Origin: Chryseobacterium balustinum
Lineage (GTDB): Bacteria > Bacteroidota > Bacteroidia > Flavobacteriales > Weeksellaceae
Assembly: GCF_900168205.1 (NCBI RefSeq)
Contig: NZ_FUZE01000004.1
Location: 1-64,000, forward strand
Direction of reading: 5' to 3'
Length of the DNA: 64,000 bases
Numbering within the stretch: the first letter of the stretch is position 1; every line of letters begins with the position of its first letter. The notes beneath the pieces are model-generated. The model was given only the letters and a program-made list of their open reading frames with translations, did not search any database and was not told the origin of the DNA. Both the position numbers and the translations under genes were made by a program. Shown here one piece after another: positions 37,977 to 46,282 of the stretch.

Positions 37977-38324
37977 ATGAAAACAAAAATTATCGCAATT
38001 AGTTTAATTGCAACTGGTCTTTCGAGTATTGCTTGTCGAGAAACTGATGAAATGCTAGTAGAAAATGAACAACAGCAACTTTCTTTACAATCAGAAAAAA
38101 CTCAAGCAACATCTAATAGCGGTTCTCAATGGAGAATTTCTAAAGCTAATGAGAATTTAATAAAAATTGACATGAGCTTGTTAGAAGCTAATGGTACAGC
38201 AAAAGAGTGTCCACCATCTCCAGATCCACCTAGAAATGGTACTCATTGGCGAACTTTTGGCACAAATGACTGCACAACAACACCTAAAATTGGAACTCAC
38301 TGGAGGGTGGGAGCGAAAAACTAA
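37977..38324 (+). CDS. Small lipoprotein with GSQWR/GTHWR motifs (paralogue)
   Basis: 115 aa from ATG 37977; the frame extends back to 37884, but the promoter box and the MKTK signal peptide (as in the first gene) select this start. Lipobox SSIAC with Cys20, followed by RETDE. Motifs: GSQWR at 49-53, DPPRNGTHWR at 83-92 and PKIGTHWR at 103-110, near the C-terminus. The stretch WRISKANENLIKIDMSLL aligns with WKVDEANQTKKIDSLSLL of the first gene, so both share a repeating unit. Two extra Cys (78, 99) flank the DPPRNGTHWR motif and could form a disulfide. Independent promoter and terminator. Confidence 0.85.
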   Translation: MKTKIIAISLIATGLSSIACRETDEMLVENEQQQLSLQSEKTQATSNSGSQWRISKANENLIKIDMSLLEANGTAKECPPSPDPPRNGTHWRTFGTNDCTTTPKIGTHWRVGAKN

Positions 38325-38329
38325 AATTT

Positions 38330-38365
38330 ATAAAAACCTGCTGTATATTTCAGCAGGTTTTTATT
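38330..38365 (+). terminator. Terminator of lipoprotein gene 2
   Basis: Arms AAAACCTGCTG and CAGCAGGTTTT with a T tail. Confidence 0.85.
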
Positions 38366-38389
38366 TTATTCACTTATTGATTTGTAATT

Positions 38390-39235
38390 TCATTTTAATA
38401 AATCTAATTCTAATAAATTATTATTTCTTGCATTATTTGCTTTAGCATCTCTTTCTTGTTCTCGCAGCATTTTTTCAATATCTAATGGTTTTCCGTTTTC
38501 ATCGATCATCATTACTTTTGTGTTTCCGGATAACATTTGACGCATCCCTTTTGTAGGATTATTTCTAAAATCGACGACTTGCTTTTTGTATTTTTCCTGA
38601 TCAATAGCAATGGTATTGCCAAAAGCATTTTTCTCACCATCACTTACCCACTCTTGATCGGAAGTAAGTTTTTTAATTTCTTTTAAAACAAAAGAATGTG
38701 ATTTCGTTTTATCTTCAATTTTAATGATTAACCCTGGTAAGCCATGAAATTTATATGGTCCGTCCTGAATGGGAATATCAGAAACAAACCATGCTGTCCA
38801 AATTCTACCGGCAAAATAAAGAGATGCTTTTTGGGTATTAAACTCGCCAATTTTTTCTTTTTCAGCTAAAATTTTCCAATTCATTTCCTTATTATCAGAA
38901 ACCTTATATTTATTCATGTCGAGATTGTTGAAAAAATCTATTTTGAAATCAGGATAAGATTTTTCTACCACATAAGATACCAAACCATAATCGATCCCTG
39001 TAAAGTCTCTCGTTTTTTTCTGCACTCGATCCTGATGTATTGAATCTGCAATATTTTTCTTTTGACTGTAAAATTTTGAACCTTTTTTAGCTACATCAAG
39101 ATACATAAGCTCAGAATTAGCCTCATCCATTTTTGTAGAATCTGTTACAAATTTATATTCATAGGAAAAACGTTGATTCTGAGCTAAAAGCACAACGCTT
39201 AAAAAGGAAAAAAATCCAATAATAATTCTCTTCAT
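38390..39235 (-). CDS. GLPGLI family protein
   Basis: 281 aa with a signal peptide (MKRIIIGFFSFLSVVLLAQ). The family name motif is present in FHGLPGLIIKIED, preceded by the conserved WTAWFVSDIPIQDGPYKF. These are Bacteroidota exported proteins of unknown role, often with TonB receptors or in surface-related loci. The C-terminal tail is basic and methionine-rich (KGMRQMLSGNTKVMMIDENG). It is convergent with the lipoprotein cassettes, about 65 bp apart. Confidence 0.9.
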   Translation of the reverse strand: MKRIIIGFFSFLSVVLLAQNQRFSYEYKFVTDSTKMDEANSELMYLDVAKKGSKFYSQKKNIADSIHQDRVQKKTRDFTGIDYGLVSYVVEKSYPDFKIDFFNNLDMNKYKVSDNKEMNWKILAEKEKIGEFNTQKASLYFAGRIWTAWFVSDIPIQDGPYKFHGLPGLIIKIEDKTKSHSFVLKEIKKLTSDQEWVSDGEKNAFGNTIAIDQEKYKKQVVDFRNNPTKGMRQMLSGNTKVMMIDENGKPLDIEKMLREQERDAKANNARNNNLLELDLLK

Positions 39236-39263
39236 TTAGATATTTTCTACTAAAATAAATCTT

Positions 39264-39830
39264 TTATTCGGACTCGGCAATATTTTTAATGACTTTACAT
39301 GGATTTCCTACAGCAATTACATGATCAGGAATATCTTTTGTCACCACACTTCCTGCTCCGATTATCGAATTATTTCCAATAGAAACACCTGGTAAAACAA
39401 CAACATTCCCACCAAACCAAACGTTATTTCCAACCGTTATAGGATGTGCATATTCTAAACCAGCGTTTCGTTGCTTTGCATCAATAGGATGACCGGCGGT
39501 ATAAAAACTGCAATTAGGTCCTATAAAAACATTATTTCCAAACTTTACTTTTGCTCCGTCTAAAATCGTTAAATTATGATTGGCATAGAAGTCTTCACCC
39601 AACTCGATATTATATCCGTAGTCACACCAAAAATTAGGTTCTATAATGAGATTTTCCTTTGAGTTTTTAATAATTTTCTTTATTAATTCTTTTCTCTTTT
39701 CTAAATCTGAATTTTTAAGTTGGTTATATTCCAGGCAAAGATCTTTACAAACCATTCTATCATTTAATAATTCAGGATCAAAATTGGCATCATACAATAA
39801 ACCGTTTTCGCATTTTTCTTTTTCTGTCAT
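39264..39830 (-). CDS. Sugar O-acetyltransferase (maltose acetyltransferase-like)
   Basis: 188 aa. N-terminal maltose/galactoside acetyltransferase cap (MTEKEKCENGLLYDANFDPELL) followed by left-handed beta-helix hexapeptide repeats (IGPNCSFYTAGHPIDAKQR with the catalytic His, NVWFGGNVVVLPGVSIGNNS, IIGAGSVVTKDIPD). It acetylates a sugar hydroxyl from acetyl-CoA and forms a trimer. The precise sugar is unknown. It starts 34 bp before the terminator that separates it from the PDH genes. Confidence 0.93.
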   Translation of the reverse strand: MTEKEKCENGLLYDANFDPELLNDRMVCKDLCLEYNQLKNSDLEKRKELIKKIIKNSKENLIIEPNFWCDYGYNIELGEDFYANHNLTILDGAKVKFGNNVFIGPNCSFYTAGHPIDAKQRNAGLEYAHPITVGNNVWFGGNVVVLPGVSIGNNSIIGAGSVVTKDIPDHVIAVGNPCKVIKNIAESE

Positions 39831-39865
39831 TTTTAATATTTTTTAATAAATTTATTAATACTAAA

Positions 39866-39896
39866 CAAAAAACCTCTCGAAGTGAGAGGTTTTAGT
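39866..39896. terminator. Terminator of the PDH genes
   Basis: Arms AAAACCTCTC and GAGAGGTTTT; on the minus strand the tail is TTTTTTGTTT, after the E2 gene. Confidence 0.8.
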
Positions 39897-39914
39897 AATT
39901 TATATATCAAAAAG

Positions 39915-41519
39915 TTACAGTAACAAAGTTAAAGGACTTTCTAAATACGTTTTTAAAGTTTGTAAGAACTGAGCTCCAGTTGCTCCATCTACAACTCTAT
40001 GGTCACAAGCTAATGAAAGCTTCATGATATTTCCAACAACAATTTGACCATTCTTTACAATTGGTTTCTCAATAATTGCACCTACTGAAAGAATTGCAGC
40101 ATTTGGTTGATTGATAATGCTTGTGAAAGTTTCAATTCCGAACATACCCAAGTTTGAGATTGAGAATGTAGAACCTTCCATTTCATTTGCTTTAAGACCT
40201 TTAGATTTTGCTCTTCCAGCCATATCTTTTACAGCAGCAGAAATCTGAGTATAATTCATTTGATCTGTATTCTTCAGAACCGGAACTACCAATCCGTCAG
40301 GAATTGCAACAGCTACTCCAACGTTGATATTACCTCTATGAATCACCTTATCTCCTGCCCAACTAGAATTTACCTGCGGATGCTTTCTTAAAGCAACTGC
40401 AGTCGCCTTAATAATCATATCGTTGAAAGAGATTTTTGTATCTGGTAAAGAATTGATTTCTTTTCTAGCTTCAATCGCTTTATCCATGTTGATTTCAACC
40501 ATCAGATAATAGTGAGGCGCAGAGAATTTACTTTCCGCAAGACGTTTTGCAATAATATTTCTAACCTGAGAGTTTGGAGTCTCAGTATCTTCACCTTGTA
40601 CAAAACTTAATGCAACTTGTGCAGCAGGACTTGCAGTCGGAGCTGAGGAAGCTGGTTTTGCAGATGGCTGATAATTTTCAATATCTTTTTTAACGATTCT
40701 TCCATTTTCTCCAGAACCTTGAACTGAATTGATATCAACACCTTTTTCCTGAGCCATTTTTTTAGCCAAAGGAGAAATTGCTACTCTGTCTGATGAAGAA
40801 TTTTCAGTTGATGCAACCGATTTCTCTTCTTCCTTCGTTTCAGATTTTTGTTCAGCAGGTTTATCTGTAGATTTTGCAGCAGCTTTTGGAGCTCCCACTG
40901 CAGAAACATCAGTTCCTTCAGGTCCGATGATAGCCAAAACAGTATCAACCGGAGCAGCACCACCTTCTTCAACACCTTGCTTTAAAAGAATTCCATTGAA
41001 TTCTGATTCAAAATCCTGAACAGCTTTATCGGTTTCTATCTCAGCAAGAAGATCTCCTTCTTTTACTGTATCTCCAACATTTTTATGCCATTTAGCAACC
41101 TTACCTTCCGTCATTGTATCAGAAAGTCTCGGCATTGTAATCACTTCTACTCCAGCCGGAACTTCAGCAGAAGTTTCTTCAGTTGCAGTAGTATTAGATT
41201 CTGTTTTGGGTTCTTCTTTTTTATCTTCAGAAGCAGCACTGGGAGCAGCAACTCCGCCTGTTAATCCTGAAATATCTTCTCCTTCATTTCCGATAATTGC
41301 CAAAACTAAATCTACTGCAGCTGCTGAACCTTCTTCAACACCTACATAAAGAAGAGTTCCCTCAACTTCAGATTCAAAATCCTGTACTGCTTTATCAGTT
41401 TCGATTTCGGCTAAAATATCTCCTTCTTTTACCTTATCTCCTACTTTTTTATGCCATTTAGCCACTTTTCCTTCCGTCATTGTATCGGAAAGACGTGGCA
41501 TTGTAATCACTTCTGCCAT
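39915..41519 (-). CDS. Pyruvate dehydrogenase E2, dihydrolipoamide acetyltransferase
   Basis: 534 aa. Two lipoyl domains at about 1-77 and 126-202, each with the lipoylated Lys in EIETDKAVQDFESE; Ala/Lys/Glu-rich linkers; a peripheral subunit-binding domain at about 245-282 (AISPLAKKMAQEKGVDINSV, GSGENGRIVKKDIENY); and the catalytic domain ending with the active-site DHRVVDGATGAQFL. It transfers acetyl groups to CoA in the PDH complex. It follows E1 alpha by about 80 bp; E1 beta and E3 are not in the window. The two lipoyl domains are almost identical in their core, suggesting a recent internal duplication or gene conversion. Confidence 0.95.
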   Translation of the reverse strand: MAEVITMPRLSDTMTEGKVAKWHKKVGDKVKEGDILAEIETDKAVQDFESEVEGTLLYVGVEEGSAAAVDLVLAIIGNEGEDISGLTGGVAAPSAASEDKKEEPKTESNTTATEETSAEVPAGVEVITMPRLSDTMTEGKVAKWHKNVGDTVKEGDLLAEIETDKAVQDFESEFNGILLKQGVEEGGAAPVDTVLAIIGPEGTDVSAVGAPKAAAKSTDKPAEQKSETKEEEKSVASTENSSSDRVAISPLAKKMAQEKGVDINSVQGSGENGRIVKKDIENYQPSAKPASSAPTASPAAQVALSFVQGEDTETPNSQVRNIIAKRLAESKFSAPHYYLMVEINMDKAIEARKEINSLPDTKISFNDMIIKATAVALRKHPQVNSSWAGDKVIHRGNINVGVAVAIPDGLVVPVLKNTDQMNYTQISAAVKDMAGRAKSKGLKANEMEGSTFSISNLGMFGIETFTSIINQPNAAILSVGAIIEKPIVKNGQIVVGNIMKLSLACDHRVVDGATGAQFLQTLKTYLESPLTLLL

Positions 41520-41529
41520 AATTTATATT

Positions 41530-41565
41530 GATTTGAGATTCGAGATTCGAGATTTGAGATTAGGG
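41530..41565. repeat. Short tandem repeat between PDH genes
   Basis: Four copies of GAGATT[C/T] variants (tttgagattcgagattcgagatttgagatt) in the spacer between the E1 alpha and E2 genes. No known function; a simple degenerate repeat. Confidence 0.6.
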
Positions 41566-41601
41566 AAACTCAAATTCGAATATCAAATTAATTATTATTT
41601 T

Positions 41602-42603
41602 TTAATTTTCTAATTTATCTAAAAACGGATAGTTTTCTTGAGCATAAACATACTCATAAACTTTTTCTGCATCAGGATACGGAGAGTTTTCCATAAACTC
41701 GATACATTCTTCTACGAAATCTCTAGATTTGTTATCCATAGCTTCCAATTCTTCCTCGGTTGCCCAGCTGTTTGCTAAGATTCTCTCCTTGATTAATTCA
41801 ATAGGATCATCTTTTTTATGAATAGCAACTTCGTCTTTAGATCTGTAAGGTTCTGCATCAGACATTGAGTGTCCTCTGAAACGGTAAGTTCTAGCTTCGA
41901 TAAAAGTAGGCCCATCACCTCTTCTTGCTCTTTCAATAGCTTCGTAAGCAGCTTCAGCCACTTTCTCAGGATCCATTGCATCTACAGCAAGACACGGCAT
42001 TTCGTATCCTAAACCTAATTTATAGATATCTTCATGGTTAGCTGTTCTTTTTACAGAAGTTCCCATTGCATACTGGTTGTTTTCAACAACAAATACCACA
42101 GGAAGTTTCCAGTTCATTGCCATGTTGAACGTTTCGTGAAGAGACCCCTGTCTTGCAGCACCATCTCCAAAGAAACAGATGTTTACTGCTTTTCTGTCGA
42201 AGAATTTATCTGCAAAAGCAATACCTGCTCCCAAAGGAATCTGTCCTCCTACAATACCATGACCTCCGTAAAAACGGTGTTCTTTACTGAAAATGTGCAT
42301 AGATCCACCCATACCACCGGAAGTACCTGTAGCTTTACCACAAAGTTCTGCCATGATTCTTTTAGGATCTACTCCCATTGCCATCGGATGAATGTGACAT
42401 CTGTAAGCAGTGATCATACTATCTTTGGTTAAATCCATTGCATGCGTAAAACCAGCCGGAATAGCTTCCTGACCGTTGTACAAATGTAAAAAACCTCTGA
42501 TTTTTTGTTTTAGATAAAGAGAACGGCATTTGTCTTCAAACCTTCTCCACATTGTCATATCTTCATACCACTTTAGGTATATCTCTTTAGAAAATTCTTT
42601 CAT
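41602..42603 (-). CDS. pdhA: Pyruvate dehydrogenase E1 component, alpha subunit
   Basis: 333 aa thiamine diphosphate enzyme, decarboxylating pyruvate and passing the acetyl group to E2 lipoate. Motifs: YRCHIHPMAMGVDP, the thiamine motif GDGAARQGSLHETFNMAMNWKLPVVFVVENN (starting FFGDGA, ending NN), ARTYRFRGHSMSD with the conserved HS. Length is normal. On the minus strand a box TATTTTTG lies at 42649-42642, 40 bp upstream. The E2 gene follows in the same direction. Confidence 0.95.
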   Translation of the reverse strand: MKEFSKEIYLKWYEDMTMWRRFEDKCRSLYLKQKIRGFLHLYNGQEAIPAGFTHAMDLTKDSMITAYRCHIHPMAMGVDPKRIMAELCGKATGTSGGMGGSMHIFSKEHRFYGGHGIVGGQIPLGAGIAFADKFFDRKAVNICFFGDGAARQGSLHETFNMAMNWKLPVVFVVENNQYAMGTSVKRTANHEDIYKLGLGYEMPCLAVDAMDPEKVAEAAYEAIERARRGDGPTFIEARTYRFRGHSMSDAEPYRSKDEVAIHKKDDPIELIKERILANSWATEEELEAMDNKSRDFVEECIEFMENSPYPDAEKVYEYVYAQENYPFLDKLEN

Positions 42604-42729
42604 GTGCGAGCTTCTTGCTTATTTATTATGAAATAGTTGAGCAAAAATATAAAAAAAACTTCGTTTTTATTATATGCGCGGCAATTGTTTTTTTACTTAT
42701 AATGTTATATTTACATTTCAAACTTAATT

Positions 42730-43332
42730 ATGGAAGAAAAAAAGACTTCGGCACTGCATATTATTTCAAGAATTATCTCAGACTTTTTCAACCCGTTGGT
42801 TTCTTTGTTTATTTATTTTGTGTATTTAAGTTTCCAGAATTATACGTTTAAACAAGCGACTTCACACTTCCTTCCTATATTAGTAATGGTTATTATTCCG
42901 GTAGTTGTTTGGTTAATTTGGAATGTAAAAACAGGCAGATATACCAATATGGATGTTTCAAACCGGGTGCAGAGAAAATCTTTATATATTTTTATTGCAA
43001 TCTGTATTGTTATCTATCAAATTTATCATTTTGTAATGAATGGTTTCATTGATTTTGTAATGCTCTTTATTTTGATCTTGCTTTTTGCTCTTCAATACAG
43101 TAATTTATATATTAAAAGTTCGATGCATACAGCATTCAATATATTTGTTGCCGCATTGTTTTATGCATTCGACTGGAAAGCGGGAATTTTTTGGTTCGGA
43201 ATTGCAGCTTTGGTAGGAATTACAAGAGTCATTTTAAAAAGACACACCGTAAAAGAGGTATTTATGGGTGCAGGAATAGCTTTTTTGGTATCTTTTATTT
43301 ATCTTTATTGCAATATTCAATTTCAACACTAA
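42730..43332 (+). CDS. PAP2-like membrane protein
   Basis: 200 aa with five or six membrane helices. Degenerate PAP2 phosphatase motifs are visible: NRVQRKSLY in the place of the K/R motif, SSMHTAFN in place of PSGH and TRVILKRHTVKEVFMGAGIA for the R...H motif. The catalytic His residues seem kept. Substrates in the family are lipid phosphates such as undecaprenyl or phosphatidylglycerol phosphate. The BlaI-like gene starts 9 bp downstream, so the two are co-expressed. Confidence 0.78.
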   Translation: MEEKKTSALHIISRIISDFFNPLVSLFIYFVYLSFQNYTFKQATSHFLPILVMVIIPVVVWLIWNVKTGRYTNMDVSNRVQRKSLYIFIAICIVIYQIYHFVMNGFIDFVMLFILILLFALQYSNLYIKSSMHTAFNIFVAALFYAFDWKAGIFWFGIAALVGITRVILKRHTVKEVFMGAGIAFLVSFIYLYCNIQFQH

Positions 43333-43341
43333 GAATATTTT

Positions 43342-43815
43342 ATGAAAATAAATCATCTTACCTCTGCCGAAGAAAATCTAATGAAGTTATTCTGGAAACT
43401 CCAAAGCTTTTATTTAAAGGACGTTATGGAGCAACATCCGGAACCCAAACCCCATCAAAACACTGTTTCAACATACCTAAAAATATTAGTTGAAAAAGGC
43501 TATTTGTCTACAGAAAAAGAAGGCAGAATTTTCAAATACTCCGTAATTGTACCTTTTGAAGATTATAAAAAATTTTTATTGAAAGAACTTTCGCATAATT
43601 TCTTTAATGATTCAGGAAAAGAAATTCTGGAATTTTTATTTAATGAAAATTTAATTTCACAGAATGATCTTAGAACTTATTTTGACCTTAAAATCGAAAT
43701 GAAACCTGCAAAAGTAAAAGTGCCAAAACTAGAGTATGCTGAAGAAATCTTAAATCCTAAAAAAGACAAGAAAGGAAAGGATAAGAAAAAGAAGAAGAAA
43801 AAGAATGAAAATTAG
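43342..43815 (+). CDS. BlaI/MecI/CopY family transcriptional regulator
   Basis: 157 aa. The winged helix matches BlaI (LTSAEENLMKLFWKLQSFYL, then PKPHQNTVSTYLKILVEKGY with the recognition helix, then the wing EGRIFKYSVIV). The dimerisation part follows to about 115. The C-terminus is a poly-lysine tail (KKDKKGKDKKKKKKKNEN), unusual in the family and possibly extending DNA contact. No BlaR-type sensor protease gene is next to it, so the inducer is unknown. Confidence 0.88.
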   Translation: MKINHLTSAEENLMKLFWKLQSFYLKDVMEQHPEPKPHQNTVSTYLKILVEKGYLSTEKEGRIFKYSVIVPFEDYKKFLLKELSHNFFNDSGKEILEFLFNENLISQNDLRTYFDLKIEMKPAKVKVPKLEYAEEILNPKKDKKGKDKKKKKKKNEN

Positions 43816-43898
43816 TTGATAGTGGTTGGTTTTAGTTAATTGATGTAACAACAAAACTGAAAAACAACTTTTAAACTAATTATTAAAAATAAAGACAT

Positions 43899-43930
43899 AA
43901 AAAAAAGCGGCTTAAAAGCCGCTTCAATTT
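43899..43930. terminator. Terminator between regulator and RRM genes
   Basis: Arms AAGCGGCTT and AAGCCGCTT; A run on the left and T-rich sequence on the right, for the minus-strand RRM gene and possibly the plus-strand regulator. Confidence 0.8.
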
Positions 43931-43931
43931 T

Positions 43932-44312
43932 TTACCAACGACTTCCGCCGCCTCCGTTACCTCCACGGTTGTTGTTGCTTCCGTAACCACCTCCAGAGTT
44001 ACCTCCTCCACGGTTGTTACCATAACTTCCACCACCGCTTCTGTTATTATCAAAACTTCTTCTTGGTTTTTCTTCTCTTGGCTTAGCCTCAGATACGTTA
44101 AGAATTTTTCCGTTAAATTCTTTCTGGTTAAGAGCTTCAATAGCTTGACCTCCTTCTTCGTCACCCATTTCGATAAAACCGAAACCTCTAGAACGACCAG
44201 TTTCTCTGTCTGTTACAATTTTAGCTGATGATACATCGCCAAATTCTGCGAATAAATCGTGCAACTCATATTCTTTAGTTGCGTAATTGATGTTTGAAAC
44301 AAAAATGTTCAT
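43932..44312 (-). CDS. RRM RNA-binding protein with Gly-rich tail
   Basis: 126 aa. One RNA recognition motif at 1-80 with RNP2 (IFVSNI) and RNP1 (RGFGFIEM), then a tail of Gly, Ser, Asn and Arg (SGGGSYGNNRGGGNSGGG) ending in W. This is the bacterial glycine-rich RNA-binding protein type, usually linked to cold or RNA folding. The 5' region of about 80 nt after a TATATTTG box (minus strand, 44400-44393) is longer than for most genes here and may be a regulatory leader. Confidence 0.92.
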   Translation of the reverse strand: MNIFVSNINYATKEYELHDLFAEFGDVSSAKIVTDRETGRSRGFGFIEMGDEEGGQAIEALNQKEFNGKILNVSEAKPREEKPRRSFDNNRSGGGSYGNNRGGGNSGGGYGSNNNRGGNGGGGSRW

Positions 44313-44520
44313 TTTAAAAAAAAATTAAAAATTAATATATAAAATTGGTATATAAAAGAAAAGCAACATAATAATGAACATGATATTGATTCCAAATATA
44401 AACAGGTGCAAGATACAATTAAAAACAACAAATCAAAACTTTTTAATAGATTAATTCACTTGTATTATAAACTTGTAATAATATCGCAAAAAAATGATGA
44501 ATTTTTCATTAAATAAACTT

Positions 44521-44550
44521 TTGAAAAACTTATTTTTAAAACTAAATTTG
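44521..44550 (+). promoter_or_regulatory. Promoter of the thioesterase/HMA-AraC operon
   Basis: TTG at 44521-44523 and TAAATTTG at 44543-44550 are separated by 19 bp, the standard Bacteroidota spacing; the ATG follows at 44572. Confidence 0.7.
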
Positions 44551-44571
44551 TACTGAAAACAATCATAAAAA

Positions 44572-44967
44572 ATGAATTATCATACTAGAAAATGGGTAAA
44601 ACCAGAAGATCTTAACCCAAACCAATCATTATTCGGAGGAAAACTATTACAATGGATTGATGAAGAAGCTGCATTGTATGCAGTCATTCAGTTAGAAAAC
44701 AAAAAAGTAGTCACTAAGTTTATTTCAGAAATAAATTTTGTAAGCTCGGCAAAACAAGGTGATATCATCGAAATTGGGATTGAAGTTTCATCTTTTGGAT
44801 CTACTTCGCTCACGCTGAAATGTGATGTAAGAAATAAAATGACGCACCAAACCATCATCACCGTTGACAAAATTGTAATGGTAAACCTTGATGAAAACGG
44901 AAATCCTGCAGCGCACGGGAAAACAAAAGTAGAATTTGTGAAAGACAGATTGAACAATTCATTATGA
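44572..44967 (+). CDS. Acyl-CoA thioesterase (hotdog fold)
   Basis: 131 aa. YciA/BACH-like single hotdog domain: LNPNQSLFGGKLLQWIDEEA (N-terminal helix with the active-site region), VVTKFISEINFVSSAKQGDII and the strands IEVSSFGSTSLTLKCDVRN. It hydrolyses acyl-CoA to free acid and CoA in the cytosol; chain-length preference is unknown. The next gene starts at 44964, overlapping by 4 bp, so translation is coupled. Confidence 0.9.
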   Translation: MNYHTRKWVKPEDLNPNQSLFGGKLLQWIDEEAALYAVIQLENKKVVTKFISEINFVSSAKQGDIIEIGIEVSSFGSTSLTLKCDVRNKMTHQTIITVDKIVMVNLDENGNPAAHGKTKVEFVKDRLNNSL

Positions 44968-45545
44968 AAATTTTCATAAAAAATATGGTATGTGGAAGGT
45001 GCATCGCTGCCGTTTCAGCCATTTTTGAAGAATTCAATATAAAAATCACTCAAATCGCTTTAGGTGAAGTAGAAATTGATGGTGAAGTTTCAAAAACCGA
45101 TATTCAACTCATTGAAAATCGATTAAATGAAACTGGTTTTGAAAGAATAAAAGATGCAACCCATCAACTAGTCGATAAAATTAAAAATCTTATCATCATT
45201 AAAATCGGAAAACTTGATATTGATGAAAACTTTTTACTGTCGAAATTTTTAAGTGTAGAACTTCATAAAGATTACAGTTCATTATCAAAAGTCTTTTCGC
45301 AAAATGAAAATATTACGGTTGAACAGTTTTTTATTCTTCAAAAAATTGAAAAAGTAAAAGAACTGCTTCTTTACAATGAATTTAATTTAACAGAAATTGC
45401 AGGAAAACTGGGCTACAAAAGCGTGCAGCATTTATCATCACAATTTAGAAGTACTACAGGATTCACACCTACTGAATTTAAAAAACTGAAAGTTCACAAC
45501 AGAAAATCTTTGGATATGGTGCAAGAAACTGAAGCTAAAAATTAA
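44964..45545 (+). CDS. AraC-type regulator with N-terminal HMA-like domain
   Basis: 193 aa. The first ~65 residues form a heavy-metal-associated fold with a CxxC in NMVCGRCIAAV and the expected beta-alpha-beta pattern (ITQIALGEVEIDGEVSK, LIENRLNETGFE). The last ~90 residues are an AraC DNA-binding domain (ENITVEQFFILQKIEKVKEL, LTEIAGKLGYKSVQHLSSQF, TGFTPTEFKKL). The architecture suggests a metal-responsive regulator acting without a separate sensor. The copper-type P-ATPase 1 kb downstream is the obvious candidate target. It overlaps the thioesterase gene by 4 bp. Confidence 0.87.
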   Translation: MKIFIKNMVCGRCIAAVSAIFEEFNIKITQIALGEVEIDGEVSKTDIQLIENRLNETGFERIKDATHQLVDKIKNLIIIKIGKLDIDENFLLSKFLSVELHKDYSSLSKVFSQNENITVEQFFILQKIEKVKELLLYNEFNLTEIAGKLGYKSVQHLSSQFRSTTGFTPTEFKKLKVHNRKSLDMVQETEAKN

Positions 45546-45628
45546 TAAAAATACCAAAATATTGAACCTACCTTTTAATGAAAGAACAAGATTCAATATT
45601 ATTTTAATAAAACACAAAATACAACAAA

Positions 45629-46270
45629 GTGAAAATAATAATTACCGGAACAACAGGAATGGTCGGAGAAGGCGTTCTGATTGAGTGTCTACAAAATAAT
45701 AAAGTATCTGAAATACTAAGCGTAAGTCGTAAATCTTGTGGAATAAGTCATCCAAAACTGAAAGAACTTATCATTGGTGATTTTTTACAATTAGACAATT
45801 TCCATAATCAATTGACAGGGTATGATGCGTGTTTTTATTGTGCTGGAATTAGTTCGATAGGTTTAGACGAAGAGAAATATACTAAAATAACTTTTGACAC
45901 AACCCTTCATTTTGCTAAAACTTTATTGGATTTGAACCCAAATATGACATTCAATTATATATCCGGTAAAAGCACAGACAGCACAGAAGCAGGAAAAATA
46001 ATGTGGGCAAGAGTAAAAGGAAAAACTGAAAATGACTTAATGAAATTGAACTTTAAAGGACAATACAATTTCCGGCCAGGTTTTATGAAACATTTTAAAG
46101 AGCAGAAAAACGTAAAAACAATTTTTAAAATTTTCGGGGCATTCTACCCTACACTTTTTCCGAAAAGCTCATTAACATTACAAGAAGTCGGTAGAGCAAT
46201 GATTAATATTTCAGAAAAAGGCTATTCAAAACAAATTCTGGAAGTAGCAGACATTAAAAAAATTGCTTAA
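45629..46270 (+). CDS. NAD(P)-binding epimerase-like protein
   Basis: 213 aa. Rossmann fold of the atypical/extended SDR type: TGTTGMVGEGVL near the N-terminus, DACFYCAGISS, FNYISGKSTDSTEAG and the GQYNFRPGFM region. The start is GTG at 45629; no ATG is near and the nucleotide loop begins at residue 7, so GTG is correct. The typical YxxxK pair is replaced, so redox activity is uncertain. Substrate is unknown. Confidence 0.82.
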   Translation: MKIIITGTTGMVGEGVLIECLQNNKVSEILSVSRKSCGISHPKLKELIIGDFLQLDNFHNQLTGYDACFYCAGISSIGLDEEKYTKITFDTTLHFAKTLLDLNPNMTFNYISGKSTDSTEAGKIMWARVKGKTENDLMKLNFKGQYNFRPGFMKHFKEQKNVKTIFKIFGAFYPTLFPKSSLTLQEVGRAMINISEKGYSKQILEVADIKKIA

Positions 46271-46282
46271 TAAAACTTTTTA

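Noticed and set aside
41530..41565. GAGATTC repeats as a CRISPR-like array
   Set aside because: Units are 7 bp without spacers; a simple tandem repeat only.
42615..42851. 78-codon frame overlapping the start of the PAP2 gene
   Set aside because: It is out of frame with, and mostly inside, the clearly coding PAP2-like gene and the spacer next to pdhA.
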